Shown: piece after piece, positions 28,620-36,569 of the stretch
Layout of the letters: each line of letters starts with the position of its first letter
Numbering within the stretch: position 1 is the first letter of the stretch
Assembly: GCF_007679045.1 (NCBI RefSeq)
Contig: NZ_VEFS01000004.1
Location: forward strand, 124,001 to 188,000
DNA length: 64,000 nt
Source: Microbacterium sp. BH-3-3-3
Lineage (GTDB): Bacteria; Actinomycetota; Actinomycetes; Actinomycetales; Microbacteriaceae
Direction: 5' to 3'
Position numbers and translations under genes: made by a program
Notes under the pieces: generated by a model
Told to the model about the DNA's origin: nothing
Database searches by the model: none
What the model saw: only the letters and a program-made list of their open reading frames with translations

Positions 28620-28635
28620 CACAGAGGCGTGGTGA
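27982..28635 (+). CDS. Phage replication-type DNA-binding protein
   Basis: 217 residues. The N-terminus RIRQVRPSHWTDASLLRVPS followed by MARLTGMCLWGLVDDEGRSE is the start of the helix-turn-helix domain found in many phage replication initiators and replisome organisers. WMLMLDEAGFLTIYTVAGATW follows. The C-terminal CPEHPHNRFTLDCGACGTAR is a probable zinc site. It lies between modification genes and SSB, fitting a role in phage DNA replication; exact activity is inferred. Confidence 0.82.
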   Translation: MNRVRIRQVRPSHWTDASLLRVPSYMARLTGMCLWGLVDDEGRSELRPELIAGAAFPGDPAITASEVETWMLMLDEAGFLTIYTVAGATWFALSRPLVTQRPTVSEHPAPPVPESSGAFMAMGGAGERARERVQAEGAERAGLWASWAAEQESVAPPERPLLLDAPPIGCPEHPHNRFTLDCGACGTARRRHDLWLTEQRYAKRVEQWERSNDTEAW

Positions 28636-28933
28636 GGTAACCGGGTTCGACTGGGTCATCGACCGTGACGCGGCCCTGGCGGAGCAGTTCCCGTCGATCG
28701 AGCAAGTCCGTGATGAGCGTCCCGGGTGCGCGGCGGACCGGATGAAGCAGGCGCTGGTGCACGTGCAGAACCAGGCCGCCATGCAGCGCGTGGCCCGATC
28801 GCGGATCGAGCAAGAGCTCGACGCCGACAAGTTCATCGCAGGGGCACGCCGGCGGCACATGGAGCGCCTGTCGGTGTGGGCGCAGGGAGTGAGAGAGCAG
28901 CACATGAACGAAGAGACGAGGGAGACAGCATGA
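28616..28933 (+). CDS. Hypothetical phage protein
   Basis: 105 residues, mostly helical and charged (ADRMKQALVHVQNQAAMQRV, RSRIEQELDADKFIAGARRR). Starts 20 bases inside the previous gene and overlaps the HNH gene by four bases. No family recognised. Confidence 0.7.
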   Translation: MTQRRGEVTGFDWVIDRDAALAEQFPSIEQVRDERPGCAADRMKQALVHVQNQAAMQRVARSRIEQELDADKFIAGARRRHMERLSVWAQGVREQHMNEETRETA

Positions 28934-29400
28934 CCGTCGAGCCGATGACGGCGGTCGAACGGTTCTGGAGAAACGTCGACCGGAGCGCCGGCGCGAACGG
29001 GTGCTGGCCGTGGATAGGCGCTCTGAATGACCGCGGCTACGGGATTGCAAGCGTAGACAGTCGCCGCATCCGTGCTCACCGGTTCGCGTACTTCCTGCTG
29101 AACGGTCAGATGCCGGAGGGAGACACGGATCACACATGCCACAACGGCTCCGGTTGCGTGGGCGGGAGCAGGTGCCGGCATCGCGCGTGCTGTAACCCGG
29201 CGCACCTCGAGGACGTGACTCGAAAGGTCAACCGGAAACGGGGAAACGCGCAGGACGTGAGGGGGACGCAGGCCGAACGCACGCACTGCCCGCAGGGGCA
29301 CGAGTACACCGACGCGAACACGTGGCGCGATCGCAACAACTACCGCTTCTGCCGGACCTGCAATCGGGAACGGCATCGCACCAAGAAGGGATCGAAATGA
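28930..29400 (+). CDS. HNH endonuclease with C-terminal zinc finger
   Basis: 156 residues. CWPWIGALNDRGYGIASV and AHRFAYFLLNGQMPEG followed by DHTCHNGSGCVGG and CRHRACCNPAHLEDVT form the HNH_3-type active site with zinc ligands. The C-terminal HCPQGHEYTDANTWRDRN and FCRTCNRERH are a treble-clef finger typical of phage HNH homing endonucleases. It is wedged between replication genes and overlaps SSB by four bases. Confidence 0.88.
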   Translation: MTVEPMTAVERFWRNVDRSAGANGCWPWIGALNDRGYGIASVDSRRIRAHRFAYFLLNGQMPEGDTDHTCHNGSGCVGGSRCRHRACCNPAHLEDVTRKVNRKRGNAQDVRGTQAERTHCPQGHEYTDANTWRDRNNYRFCRTCNRERHRTKKGSK

Positions 29401-29876
29401 GCGCCACTACGACGCTGATCGGCAACACGACGTCTGACATCGACCTGAGGTTCACGCAGGGCGGGAGGCCCGTGGGGAACGTGACCATCGCGGTATCAGA
29501 CCGCAAGTACGACAAGGCTCGCAACGAGTGGGTCGACGGGGATGTGTGGTTCGCGCGATGCACGCTGTGGGGCGAGCTCGCCGAGCACGCGGCTGCGTCC
29601 ATCCGAAAGGGCACCCGGGTTATCGCTCAAGGGCGGATCTCGCAGCGCGACTTCGAGGACCGCGAGGGCGTCAAACGCACCGCGGTGGAAGTCACGCTCG
29701 AGGACATCGGGGCGTCCATGCGTTACGCCACGGCGACGGTGACGCGTGCGGCGTCGTCCGGGCGTCAGCAGACCGGTCAGCAGGCCGAGTGGGATTCTCG
29801 TCAGCCGGGTGACTCCGAGGCGTGGTCCACCCCGACGTCGGGGGAGGGGAGCTATGGAGACGACACCCCGTTCTGA
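29397..29876 (+). CDS. ssb: Single-stranded DNA-binding protein
   Basis: 159 residues. OB-fold start TTLIGNTTSDIDLRFTQGGR, then VTIAVSDRKYDKARNEW, WFARCTLWGELAEHAA and RVIAQGRISQRDFED. The linker is Gln/Ser/Gly-rich and the tip is DDTPF, the acidic tail through which SSB recruits replication partners. It coats single strands in phage replication. Confidence 0.95.
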   Translation: MSATTTLIGNTTSDIDLRFTQGGRPVGNVTIAVSDRKYDKARNEWVDGDVWFARCTLWGELAEHAAASIRKGTRVIAQGRISQRDFEDREGVKRTAVEVTLEDIGASMRYATATVTRAASSGRQQTGQQAEWDSRQPGDSEAWSTPTSGEGSYGDDTPF

Positions 29877-30168
29877 AGGTGCGTTCCAGAAGTACGAGGA
29901 AGCTCGCGGGCGAGCACAGGAGGCCCGTCGTCAGGCTGCGCAGCTGCGTGAGATGTACGGTATCGCGACCTGCGGCCTGGCGATGAAGTATCAGCACCGC
30001 CACGCGCACGATGGCGAAAACTACGTCAACTACGGGACGTTCACGGTTCCCACGCACTTCGCGCTGAGAGTGGCAGACAGCTACCTCGTGTGGGCGGAGG
30101 AGTACGAGACGGAGGCCGCGCGGATCGAGGAGTCGCTTGCCGCGATGCTGCGAGGTGAGCATGTCTGA
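29854..30168 (+). CDS. Hypothetical phage protein
   Basis: 104 residues with an Arg/Glu/Ala coiled-coil-like start (FQKYEEARGRAQEARRQAAQ) and an amphipathic C-terminus. It begins 23 bases before the ssb stop. No family recognised. Confidence 0.68.
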   Translation: METTPRSEGAFQKYEEARGRAQEARRQAAQLREMYGIATCGLAMKYQHRHAHDGENYVNYGTFTVPTHFALRVADSYLVWAEEYETEAARIEESLAAMLRGEHV

Positions 30169-31000
30169 GCGCGTATGCATCCGTGGCTGCACGGCGCGGG
30201 ATGTGCACTGGGCGACATGCGTCAACAACTCGGCATCGGAGCTCGCAGAGCGTGCCCGGGCCGAGGCTGCCGGTGAGGTCTACGCCCCACTGTGCAAGGG
30301 CTGTGCTCCTCGTGAGTGTCGTGATGGGTCGCTGATCTGTGACCAGTGCTTCGGCCGGGCGCGGGGTCTGCTGTCGGATGCGCCTGACCTGCTGGGCCGT
30401 CTGCGGTCGCTGGGGGATCCGTCGAAGTCGGGCTGGAACTGGGATCGGGGTGAGGTGATCCGCACGACGTCGCCGCATCCGCCGGCTCCGATCGGTGATG
30501 ACCTGATCGATGCGATTCATGCGGTGGAGGAGGCGGTGCGGTTCTTCGGCCCGGACATCGCCACCTCGTCGAATGATGCGGAGGCGATGGCGTGGTTGGG
30601 TCCGCTGGTCCTGGACCGCCACACCCCGGATGAGGACGGGGTTCGTGAGGGGTGGTCTGTTCGTGACGCTGTTGACCGGTGGGGTGTGGAACGAAAAGAC
30701 ACCCACCGCCACGTGTTCCCCGGGCGGCTCCCGAACGCGCCGGAGGGGTCGTACGCCCGGTTCGACGAGGAAGAAGACCCCGTCACAGTCCCGGAGTTGC
30801 ATGACCCGTTCCTCGACGTGAGGCAGGCCGCCGCCCGTGCGGGTGTGGGTGTGCGGGCGGTGCAGAAGTGGGCGAAGGACGGGCACATCGTCCCGGTCGC
30901 GAAGCTCCGTTCCCCGGACGGGAACGTGCACACCTACTTCCGCACCTCCGACATCGACAGCAAGAGAACCACCAAACACGCGGATGGGCGCACGAAGTGA
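30161..31000 (+). CDS. Phage protein with N-terminal Cys cluster and C-terminal helix-turn-helix
   Basis: 279 residues from the ATG at 30161, overlapping the previous stop. N-terminal Cys pairs (CIRGC, then CKGCAPRECRDG and LICDQCFGR) suggest one or two zinc sites. The C-terminus FLDVRQAAARAGVGVRAVQ, KWAKDGHIVPVAKL and VHTYFRTSDID is a MerR/excisionase-like HTH. Proteins of this layout are common near the end of actinophage early operons; the role is probably regulatory. Confidence 0.72.
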   Translation: MSERVCIRGCTARDVHWATCVNNSASELAERARAEAAGEVYAPLCKGCAPRECRDGSLICDQCFGRARGLLSDAPDLLGRLRSLGDPSKSGWNWDRGEVIRTTSPHPPAPIGDDLIDAIHAVEEAVRFFGPDIATSSNDAEAMAWLGPLVLDRHTPDEDGVREGWSVRDAVDRWGVERKDTHRHVFPGRLPNAPEGSYARFDEEEDPVTVPELHDPFLDVRQAAARAGVGVRAVQKWAKDGHIVPVAKLRSPDGNVHTYFRTSDIDSKRTTKHADGRTK

Positions 31001-31380
31001 GCAGGAGATTCGTTTGGACGCGCACGCCGGGGTGGTGCGACAGCCAGTTCGCTCACCCCGGACAGATTTGCGTCGGAGACATCGTGCAGATCACGACCTA
31101 CTTTCCACGTGATGAGCACGTACGCGACTTCGGGGTGCAGCCGTTTGCGCGAACGCGAGCTTGCCAGTGGTGCGTTCTCACGAGCGAGGCGACAGCGGCG
31201 AGACGGGGCGCACAAGAGCTGCGCCTACGCGATCGTCACGGTGACGTCTGGACGGTGGGTGAGGACGGCTTACTACACACCCGTGAGACCGCGCCGTTCT
31301 CGTTCGAGCACGTGCAGCGAAAGTGGGGACCGTTGCGAGTGGCCCGACAGAGCGAAATGGACCCCGGCGTGTCGGAATAA
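30997..31380 (+). CDS. Hypothetical phage protein
   Basis: 127 residues from a GTG overlapping the previous stop. Contains a CxxW/CxWC pattern (GWCDSQFAHPGQICVGDI, RACQWCVL), suggesting a small metal-binding fold. Last gene of the early operon before a terminator-like hairpin. Confidence 0.68.
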   Translation: MSRRFVWTRTPGWCDSQFAHPGQICVGDIVQITTYFPRDEHVRDFGVQPFARTRACQWCVLTSEATAARRGAQELRLRDRHGDVWTVGEDGLLHTRETAPFSFEHVQRKWGPLRVARQSEMDPGVSE

Positions 31381-31778
31381 CACCGTTGTAATTCGTTCGC
31401 ACCCTGCTGATAGGCTTACGCCTAGTCCACGGACCGTAGGAAGCCCCGAATCGCGTTTGCGAGAGGGGCTTTCTGCGTTTCCGGGGATACCTACTCAGGT
31501 GATCGCTGAGGCTGCTGCAACAGTCGCGATCAGATTTTCTCGCCCGGTGCCCCGGGTGGGATCTCGTCTTGCACGCCGCACGCTGTCATCTGACGCACGA
31601 GCGGCCGGAACCGCTGACCGCCTCTAACCGCGGAGCGGATCGCCTGGCACCACCTTCTGCATGTGGAGCTGTGCCCGTGCGTGTGAGACGCAGACGTGAC
31701 CGGCGGTACGCCGGGAGAAGCTCCCTCGCGCGATGCGAGGTGAGACCGCGTGACGCGGTCGAGCGAAGGGGGGCAAGC
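31381..31778 (+). other. 398-base non-coding region between early and late operons, rich in hairpins
   Basis: No gene supported. It holds a small hairpin TAGGCttacGCCTA (31411-31424), a terminator-like stem, and then four short perfect hairpins: AGCGG/CCGCT (31600-31615), CCGGCG/CGCCGG (31700-31714), CCTCGC/GCGAGG (31724-31740) and GACCGC/GCGGTC (31744-31760). The last ends just before the ribosome site of the gene at 31779. It may be a structured leader, a small RNA or a regulatory region for the late genes. No tRNA pattern was found. Confidence 0.45.
31441..31471 (+). terminator. Terminator at the end of the early operon
   Basis: AAGCCCC (31441-31447) pairs with GGGGCTT (31465-31471), with an inner CGC/GCG pair, followed by ttctgcgttt. 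It lies 60 bases after the last early gene. Confidence 0.65.
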
Positions 31779-32096
31779 ATGCCCAGGGAACGAGTACAGC
31801 ACGGCAAGTCTTACCCGATTCACGAGCTGTCTGGCGGGGGCGGAGAAGCCGCAGGCGCGTACAGCGACGTAACCCCGTCGCTGGACATCGAGTGGGCACG
31901 AGATCCGCAGGGTCGGGTGCAGATCGCGATCGAGTTCAGCCGTGAACGGTGGATGGCCATTGCGAAGGATCTGCAGGACAACTCGGTGGTCGAGGCGCGT
32001 GCGATCTACACCGAAAGTCTGGATCGGCGAGAACTGAATCACATGATCAGGACGCTTCGCCGCGCGCGAGACGCGGCATACGGAGCCGACGAGTAG
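31779..32096 (+). CDS. Hypothetical phage protein
   Basis: 105 residues from the ATG at 31779, preceded by GAAGGGGGGC. The in-frame upstream codons run through the hairpin region and read as Arg-rich noise. Contains FSRERWMAIAKDLQDNSVVE and a basic C-terminal helix (RRELNHMIRTLRRARDAAYG). No family recognised. Confidence 0.7.
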   Translation: MPRERVQHGKSYPIHELSGGGGEAAGAYSDVTPSLDIEWARDPQGRVQIAIEFSRERWMAIAKDLQDNSVVEARAIYTESLDRRELNHMIRTLRRARDAAYGADE

Positions 32097-32110
32097 ACCG
32101 GACGTGAGGG

Positions 32111-32147
32111 GTGGGGTGCTCGGGTGTGACGACCTCGAGCACCCCAC
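32111..32147 (+). terminator. Strong hairpin terminator
   Basis: GTGGGGTGCTCG (32111-32122) pairs perfectly over 12 bases with CGAGCACCCCAC (32136-32147). It lies between the gene ending 32096 and the small gene starting 32171. Confidence 0.7.
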
Positions 32148-32170
32148 CGCAAATCTCATGGAGGTGTCCC

Positions 32171-32329
32171 GTGAGCAACGCTGCTCGCAAGGCCCGCAAG
32201 CGCGCCGGCATCGCATGGGTGAAGACGGCAAAGCGCCCCACCCGGCCCTATGGCCGTAAGCCCGTCGGGCTCGGCCTCGTATCAGGGGCAGAGATTATGG
32301 CGTCCCTGCTCGTGCGCGGCTCGCTGTGA
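32171..32329 (+). CDS. Small basic phage protein
   Basis: 52 residues from a GTG preceded by ATGGAGGTG. Very basic first half (NAARKARKRAGIAWVKTAKR) and a short hydrophobic end. Overlaps the next tiny gene by four bases (GTGA). Function unknown. Confidence 0.55.
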   Translation: MSNAARKARKRAGIAWVKTAKRPTRPYGRKPVGLGLVSGAEIMASLLVRGSL

Positions 32330-32442
32330 GACTCGCCCTGCTGTGCACGGTGTGTGTGGCGGCGGGTGCGTCTGCTGTGCTGTTCGGTCGGCGGTCGTGG
32401 CATGGGTTCCTGTGGTGGCTGTTCTCTCGAGGGGATGCCTGA
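32326..32442 (+). CDS. Tiny membrane peptide
   Basis: 38 residues from a GTG: LALLCTVCVAAGASAVLFG is a membrane helix, followed by RRSWHGFLWWLFSRGDA, an aromatic juxtamembrane tail. It starts on the previous stop and ends on the next start, giving a string of tiny coupled genes. Confidence 0.5.
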   Translation: MRLALLCTVCVAAGASAVLFGRRSWHGFLWWLFSRGDA

Positions 32443-32549
32443 TGCCTCGCTGTGGGGTGTGTGGTGAGCCCGCGTGGGGTGTGTGCTGTGACGTGCTCAT
32501 GGCGGATCTCGATGAGGACGACCCGACTGTCATCCGAGGGAGCAACTGA
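32442..32549 (+). CDS. Tiny cysteine-rich protein
   Basis: 35 residues: MPRCGVCGEPAWGVCCDVLM then an acidic tail. The CxxC...CC pattern suggests zinc binding. One-base overlaps with both neighbours; GAGGGGATG precedes it. Function unknown. Confidence 0.5.
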   Translation: MPRCGVCGEPAWGVCCDVLMADLDEDDPTVIRGSN

Positions 32550-32854
32550 TGCCCTGGGAGAACAGCCGCCCCACCCACGTACCCACCGCAGTGCGAGCCG
32601 CATGCCTCGAGCGTGACGGCTACCGATGCGTCGCTGACCTAAGTGATGGCACGCGATGCGCTGAGACGAACGACCTGCAAGCCGCGCACCTGCACGGCTG
32701 GACACCAGGCGAACGCACCACCGTCGCTGATGTCCGCACGCTGTGCCACTGGCACCACAACAGGGAGACACAGCAGGAGGCCGCCACAGCTCGCCGAGCA
32801 GCATGGCGACCATCAGCACGCCACCCCCGCGAGAAACACCCAGGACGCCGCTGA
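32549..32854 (+). CDS. HNH endonuclease adjacent to terminase
   Basis: 101 residues: CLERDGYRCVADLSDGTRCA, then NDLQAAHLHGWTPGE (first His) and VRTLCHWHHNRET (Asn/His) are a compact HNH site. In HK97-like phages an HNH protein next to the terminase is needed for DNA packaging and stimulates terminase nicking. The same position here suggests the same job. Confidence 0.85.
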   Translation: MPWENSRPTHVPTAVRAACLERDGYRCVADLSDGTRCAETNDLQAAHLHGWTPGERTTVADVRTLCHWHHNRETQQEAATARRAAWRPSARHPREKHPGRR

Positions 32855-32870
32855 CAGGCCCGCCAGACCC

Positions 32871-33025
32871 ACCCGGGGACCCCCCGCCCCCGGGTGCTCC
32901 GTCGCGGATAGGCGCTGGTGTTTCCAGTGTGTACGGGTCTGGGGATTCTTGATCTGGCAGCGAGAGAGGGGCATTCAGCCTCGTGCCGGGCTCCCGAAAC
33001 GGGTGCATCGGTGACCCGAAACGGG
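32871..33025 (+). other. Gap before terminase: hairpin and two CCCGAAACGGG palindromes, possible cos/packaging region
   Basis: ACCCGGGG (32871-32878) pairs with CCCCGGGT (32888-32895). Further on CCCGAAACGGG occurs at 32993-33003 and again at 33015-33025, eight bases before the small terminase ATG. A cos or pac site is often next to the terminase genes, so this 178-base gene-free stretch is the best local candidate, but no cos sequence is recognised. Confidence 0.4.
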
Positions 33026-33032
33026 GTGTGAC

Positions 33033-33530
33033 ATGGCTGGACGTGGACCTGCTCCGAAGAACGCGAATCAGCGTGCTCGTCGCAACAAGGACGCTGTCGA
33101 GCTGCGCGTGCTCGAGATTCAGCCGACCGTCCAGCCGAAGCTTCCGACGTTCTACGTCGACGCCCTCGGCAAGGACGCGGACGGTAACACCGCGGTCGTC
33201 AAGAAGCGGTTTTCGTGGCCGGCGCAGACGAAGTCGTGGTGGGACATGCTCACCCGTCACCCTCTCGCCGTCGAGTTTACGGAGATGGACTGGGCGTACC
33301 TCGCAGAGACGGCGCTGATCCACGCGCAGTTCTGGAAGGGCGACGTCAAGCTGGCCGGTGAGCTTCGGCTGCGAGAGGCGAAGTACGGCTTCACCCCCGA
33401 GGATCGGGCTCGCCTGCGGATGCAGTTCGCTCTCGCAACCACCGCCGAGGTCGAGTCCGCCGAACGCGTCGAGCGCGCGGTGACCTCGAAGGACCGCATG
33501 CGTGGCATCACGCGGAAGGAGACTGCCTGA
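33033..33530 (+). CDS. Terminase small subunit
   Basis: 165 residues. Starts AGRGPAPKNANQRARRNKDA, the typical basic N-terminus of actinophage small terminases. Helical oligomerisation region (WAYLAETALIHAQFWKGDVK, RLREAKYGFTPEDRARLRMQ). It recognises phage DNA for packaging. One base overlaps the large subunit gene. Confidence 0.88.
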   Translation: MAGRGPAPKNANQRARRNKDAVELRVLEIQPTVQPKLPTFYVDALGKDADGNTAVVKKRFSWPAQTKSWWDMLTRHPLAVEFTEMDWAYLAETALIHAQFWKGDVKLAGELRLREAKYGFTPEDRARLRMQFALATTAEVESAERVERAVTSKDRMRGITRKETA

Positions 33531-35218
33531 TGCCGTGGGAGCCGCAGTTCGAGGGCGACTTCCCGACCCTCGGGTGGACGATCGCGGATCAGATGGCCAC
33601 CTACCTCGGCCGCCCGGACGCTGGTGACGACGAGATCTTCGACCCGTTTGTTCTGACGATCGAGCAGCAGGAGTTCCTGAACGAGCTCTACCGTCTCGAC
33701 CCGTTCACTGGGCGCCGCGTCGTGCACCGCTCGGCGCTGATCCGTCCTCGAGGCTGGGGAAAGTCGCCGTTCGTCGGCGCGATCATGATCGCCGAGGGCA
33801 TCTTCGACGTCGTGCCCGACGGGTGGGACGCTGACGGTCAGCCGGTGGGCAAGCCCTGGTCGAGAGTCCGCACCCCGTACGTCGCGATCGCCGCGGTGTC
33901 GGAGGAGCAGACGAAGAACACCTGGGAGCCGCTGCTCGAGATGCTCCGCCAGGGGCGCGCGGCAGACGAGTTCAATCTCGACCCGATGGATTCCTTCGTC
34001 GCACTCGAACGTGGTCGCATCGTGCCGATCACCTCGTCGGCGACGACGATCAAGGGTTTCAAGGCCGTGGCCGCGTCGATGGACCAGACGGAGACGTGGC
34101 TGCGCTCGAACGGTGGTATCAAGCTTGCTCAGACCCTCCGCAACAACGCCACCAAGCTCGGCGGCGTGACGATCGAGACGCCCAACGCGTACACCCTCGG
34201 TGAGCGCTCGGTGGCGGAGCAGTCGTTCGAGTTCTGGGATGACATTCAGTCCGGCAAGTACAAGAACCTTGAGGACGTGCAGTCGATCTACTTCGACCAC
34301 CGGCCCGCGCCGGCGGACACCGAGATCGACGACATGGACTCCCTCGTGCACGGCCTGCGCGTCGCGTACGGCGACTCCGCGAAGCACGCCGACGGGTGCC
34401 TGCTGCACGACCCGCCGTGCGCGCCGGGATGGTTTGACGTGCACCGCGGCGCCCTGGACTTCTTCGACACCGCGAACGACCCCGCCGTCATGCGCGCCGA
34501 CTTCCTCAACCAGATCGACGCGGCCCGTGATGCGTACGTGACCGATCCGGAGATGCGCGCCTGTATCGATGCCGGCGCCTCCAAGAAGGTGGGCAAGTCT
34601 GAGCCGGTGACACTCGGCTTCGACGGATCTGAGGGACGCAAGGACAAGCACCTCGCCGACTCCACGGTTCTCATCGGCTACTCCGTCACGCAACGGCATT
34701 TTTTCGTCATCGGTGTGTGGGAACAGCCCGACGGGCCGTCCGGCGAAGGGTGGAGGCCACCAAAGCTCGAGATCGAGCAGGCCGTGAGCAAGGCGTTCCG
34801 CGACTACAACGTCGTCGGGTTCTACGCCGACCCATCCGCCGGGTGGGCAGGCGAGGTAAAGACGTGGGAAGCCGCGCACCACAAGCGCCTCAAGGCGAAG
34901 ATGAGTGTCGCCGAGCCGATCCGGTGGAAGCAGAAAGACGTCACACGCACCTGCGAGACATTCGACCAGCTGTACTCCGCCATCAGGCAGGTCGAGGTGA
35001 CCTTCGACGGGCACCCGGCCGTGCTGCGGCACTTCCTCAACGCGCGCCGCGATCCGCGTCGTGCGGGGTACGTGCTGAAGAAGGCCGACGACAACCAGGA
35101 CTACGGCAAGATCGACGCGACCTACGGGGCGGCGTTCGCATTCGCCGCCGGCAATGACGCGATCGGTAAGGGCGTCACCGCGAGCTCGCGTAGCCGCATG
35201 CCGCGACAGCTCAGATAG
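33530..35218 (+). CDS. Terminase large subunit
   Basis: 562 residues. ATPase domain: Walker A-like RPRGWGKSPF at about residues 74-83, followed by the ATPase-coupling segment YVAIAAVSEEQTKNTW and the Walker B-like VAASMDQTETW. Nuclease domain starts near residue 360 with LGFDGSEGRKDKHLADSTVL (first metal Asp) and continues with VVGFYADPSAGWAGEV. It powers DNA translocation into the capsid and cuts the concatemer. Confidence 0.94.
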   Translation: MPWEPQFEGDFPTLGWTIADQMATYLGRPDAGDDEIFDPFVLTIEQQEFLNELYRLDPFTGRRVVHRSALIRPRGWGKSPFVGAIMIAEGIFDVVPDGWDADGQPVGKPWSRVRTPYVAIAAVSEEQTKNTWEPLLEMLRQGRAADEFNLDPMDSFVALERGRIVPITSSATTIKGFKAVAASMDQTETWLRSNGGIKLAQTLRNNATKLGGVTIETPNAYTLGERSVAEQSFEFWDDIQSGKYKNLEDVQSIYFDHRPAPADTEIDDMDSLVHGLRVAYGDSAKHADGCLLHDPPCAPGWFDVHRGALDFFDTANDPAVMRADFLNQIDAARDAYVTDPEMRACIDAGASKKVGKSEPVTLGFDGSEGRKDKHLADSTVLIGYSVTQRHFFVIGVWEQPDGPSGEGWRPPKLEIEQAVSKAFRDYNVVGFYADPSAGWAGEVKTWEAAHHKRLKAKMSVAEPIRWKQKDVTRTCETFDQLYSAIRQVEVTFDGHPAVLRHFLNARRDPRRAGYVLKKADDNQDYGKIDATYGAAFAFAAGNDAIGKGVTASSRSRMPRQLR

Positions 35219-35228
35219 GGGGTGGCCA

Positions 35229-36569
35229 GTGGCCAGCACACCGGAAGAGTGGCTGCCAATTCTGGCAAAGCGGATGGACTACCGGGCTCCCAAGATCGCA
35301 GAGCTGCGCGCGTACGCCTCCGGGAACGCCCCGATGCCCGAGATGGGTCAGAACACGAAGGCCTCGTGGAAAGCATTCCAGAAGAAGGCCCGCACCAACT
35401 ACGCGGGCCTGGCGTGCCAGTCGCTCGCCGGTCGTATCGTGCCCACCGGGGTGAGCGTGGGCACGTCCCGCACGAACCCCGCGGTGACCGCGCTGCGACG
35501 CGTCTGGCGTGACAACCGACTGTCGGTCGTGTTCGCGGATGCGATCCGCACAATGCTGTCAGTACGAGTGTCGTATCTCATCACGGGTATCCGTGACGGT
35601 GAGCCCGTGATCACGACAGAGCCGCCCGAGAAGGTCATCACCGCCCCGGACCCCTCGCAGCCGTGGCGCGCTCGAGCGGCACTGCGCGCGTGGCGCGACA
35701 ACGACGCCGAGAAGGACTACGCGCAGGTGTGGGTACCTGGCGTGCGCCAGCGCTTCGTCCGCGACGTCAAAACCGACAGTGGCACCATCCGCGGCACCAT
35801 CGCGGAGGGATGGGTCCTCGACGGAGACCCCGAGCTTTACGACGGGCCGGTCCCGGTGTTCGCGATGGAGAACGAAGACGGTATCGCCGAGTTCGAACCG
35901 CACATCGACGTCATCGACCGCATCAACCTGGGCAAGCTGCAGCGCCTCGTCGTGACGGCTTACCAGGCGTTCAAGGCGCGCGCGCTGAAGAATCTCCCCG
36001 ACACGGACGACGACGGCAACGCCATCGACTGGGGCAAGCGCCTCGACTTCGCACCCGGGGCACTCATCGACCTCCCCGAGGGAATCGATGTGTGGGAGTC
36101 GGAAGCGGTCGACATCCGCCCCCTGCTCGAGGGGGAGAAGACAGACGCCCGCGACTTCGCCGCCGTGATGCGCACGCCGATCGACGTGTTCATCCCGGAA
36201 GGGCAGAACCAGTCCGCAGCCGGCGCCGCGAACGCGCACAAGGGCGAGATCCAGAAAGCGCGCGATCGTATCAACCGGTCACGCGCGCCGATGGAAGCAT
36301 CCCTGCTCGCCGCGCTCCGCATCCTCGGGCTGGACGAAGGGGAGACTATCGAGGTCACCTTTGAGTCGCCCGAGCACGTATCCCTCACGGAGAAGGCTGC
36401 CGCAGCCCTCGCCGCGAAGGGAGCGGGCAAATCGCAACGGTGGATCGACGAGAAGATCTGGGGCATGTCGCCGGACGAGATCGACCGCGAAGAGACGAAC
36501 CGTTCTGCTGAGCAGCTGCAGGCGTTCGCGCTGACGGGAGCGATCAACAGTGGCGGAGCTGACGCCTGA
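35229..36569 (+). CDS. Portal protein
   Basis: 446 residues from a GTG at 35229, chosen because TAGGGGGTGG precedes it and the sequence before is shadow of terL. Landmarks of actinophage portals: WLPILAKRMDYRAPKIAELR at the start, YAGLACQSLAGRIVPTGV, MRTPIDVFIPEGQNQSAAGA, and a C-terminal helical part. Forms the dodecameric DNA gate at one capsid vertex. Overlaps the MuF gene by 20 bases. Confidence 0.92.
   Translation: MASTPEEWLPILAKRMDYRAPKIAELRAYASGNAPMPEMGQNTKASWKAFQKKARTNYAGLACQSLAGRIVPTGVSVGTSRTNPAVTALRRVWRDNRLSVVFADAIRTMLSVRVSYLITGIRDGEPVITTEPPEKVITAPDPSQPWRARAALRAWRDNDAEKDYAQVWVPGVRQRFVRDVKTDSGTIRGTIAEGWVLDGDPELYDGPVPVFAMENEDGIAEFEPHIDVIDRINLGKLQRLVVTAYQAFKARALKNLPDTDDDGNAIDWGKRLDFAPGALIDLPEGIDVWESEAVDIRPLLEGEKTDARDFAAVMRTPIDVFIPEGQNQSAAGAANAHKGEIQKARDRINRSRAPMEASLLAALRILGLDEGETIEVTFESPEHVSLTEKAAAALAAKGAGKSQRWIDEKIWGMSPDEIDREETNRSAEQLQAFALTGAINSGGADA

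Noticed and set aside
31569..31778. N-terminal extension of the gene at 31779
   Set aside because: It would read through the hairpin region as Arg-rich sequence; the ATG at 31779 has a strong ribosome site.
31381..31778. Possible tRNA or tmRNA in the early-late gap
   Set aside because: Several hairpins exist, but no acceptor stem with a T-loop at the right distance could be found.
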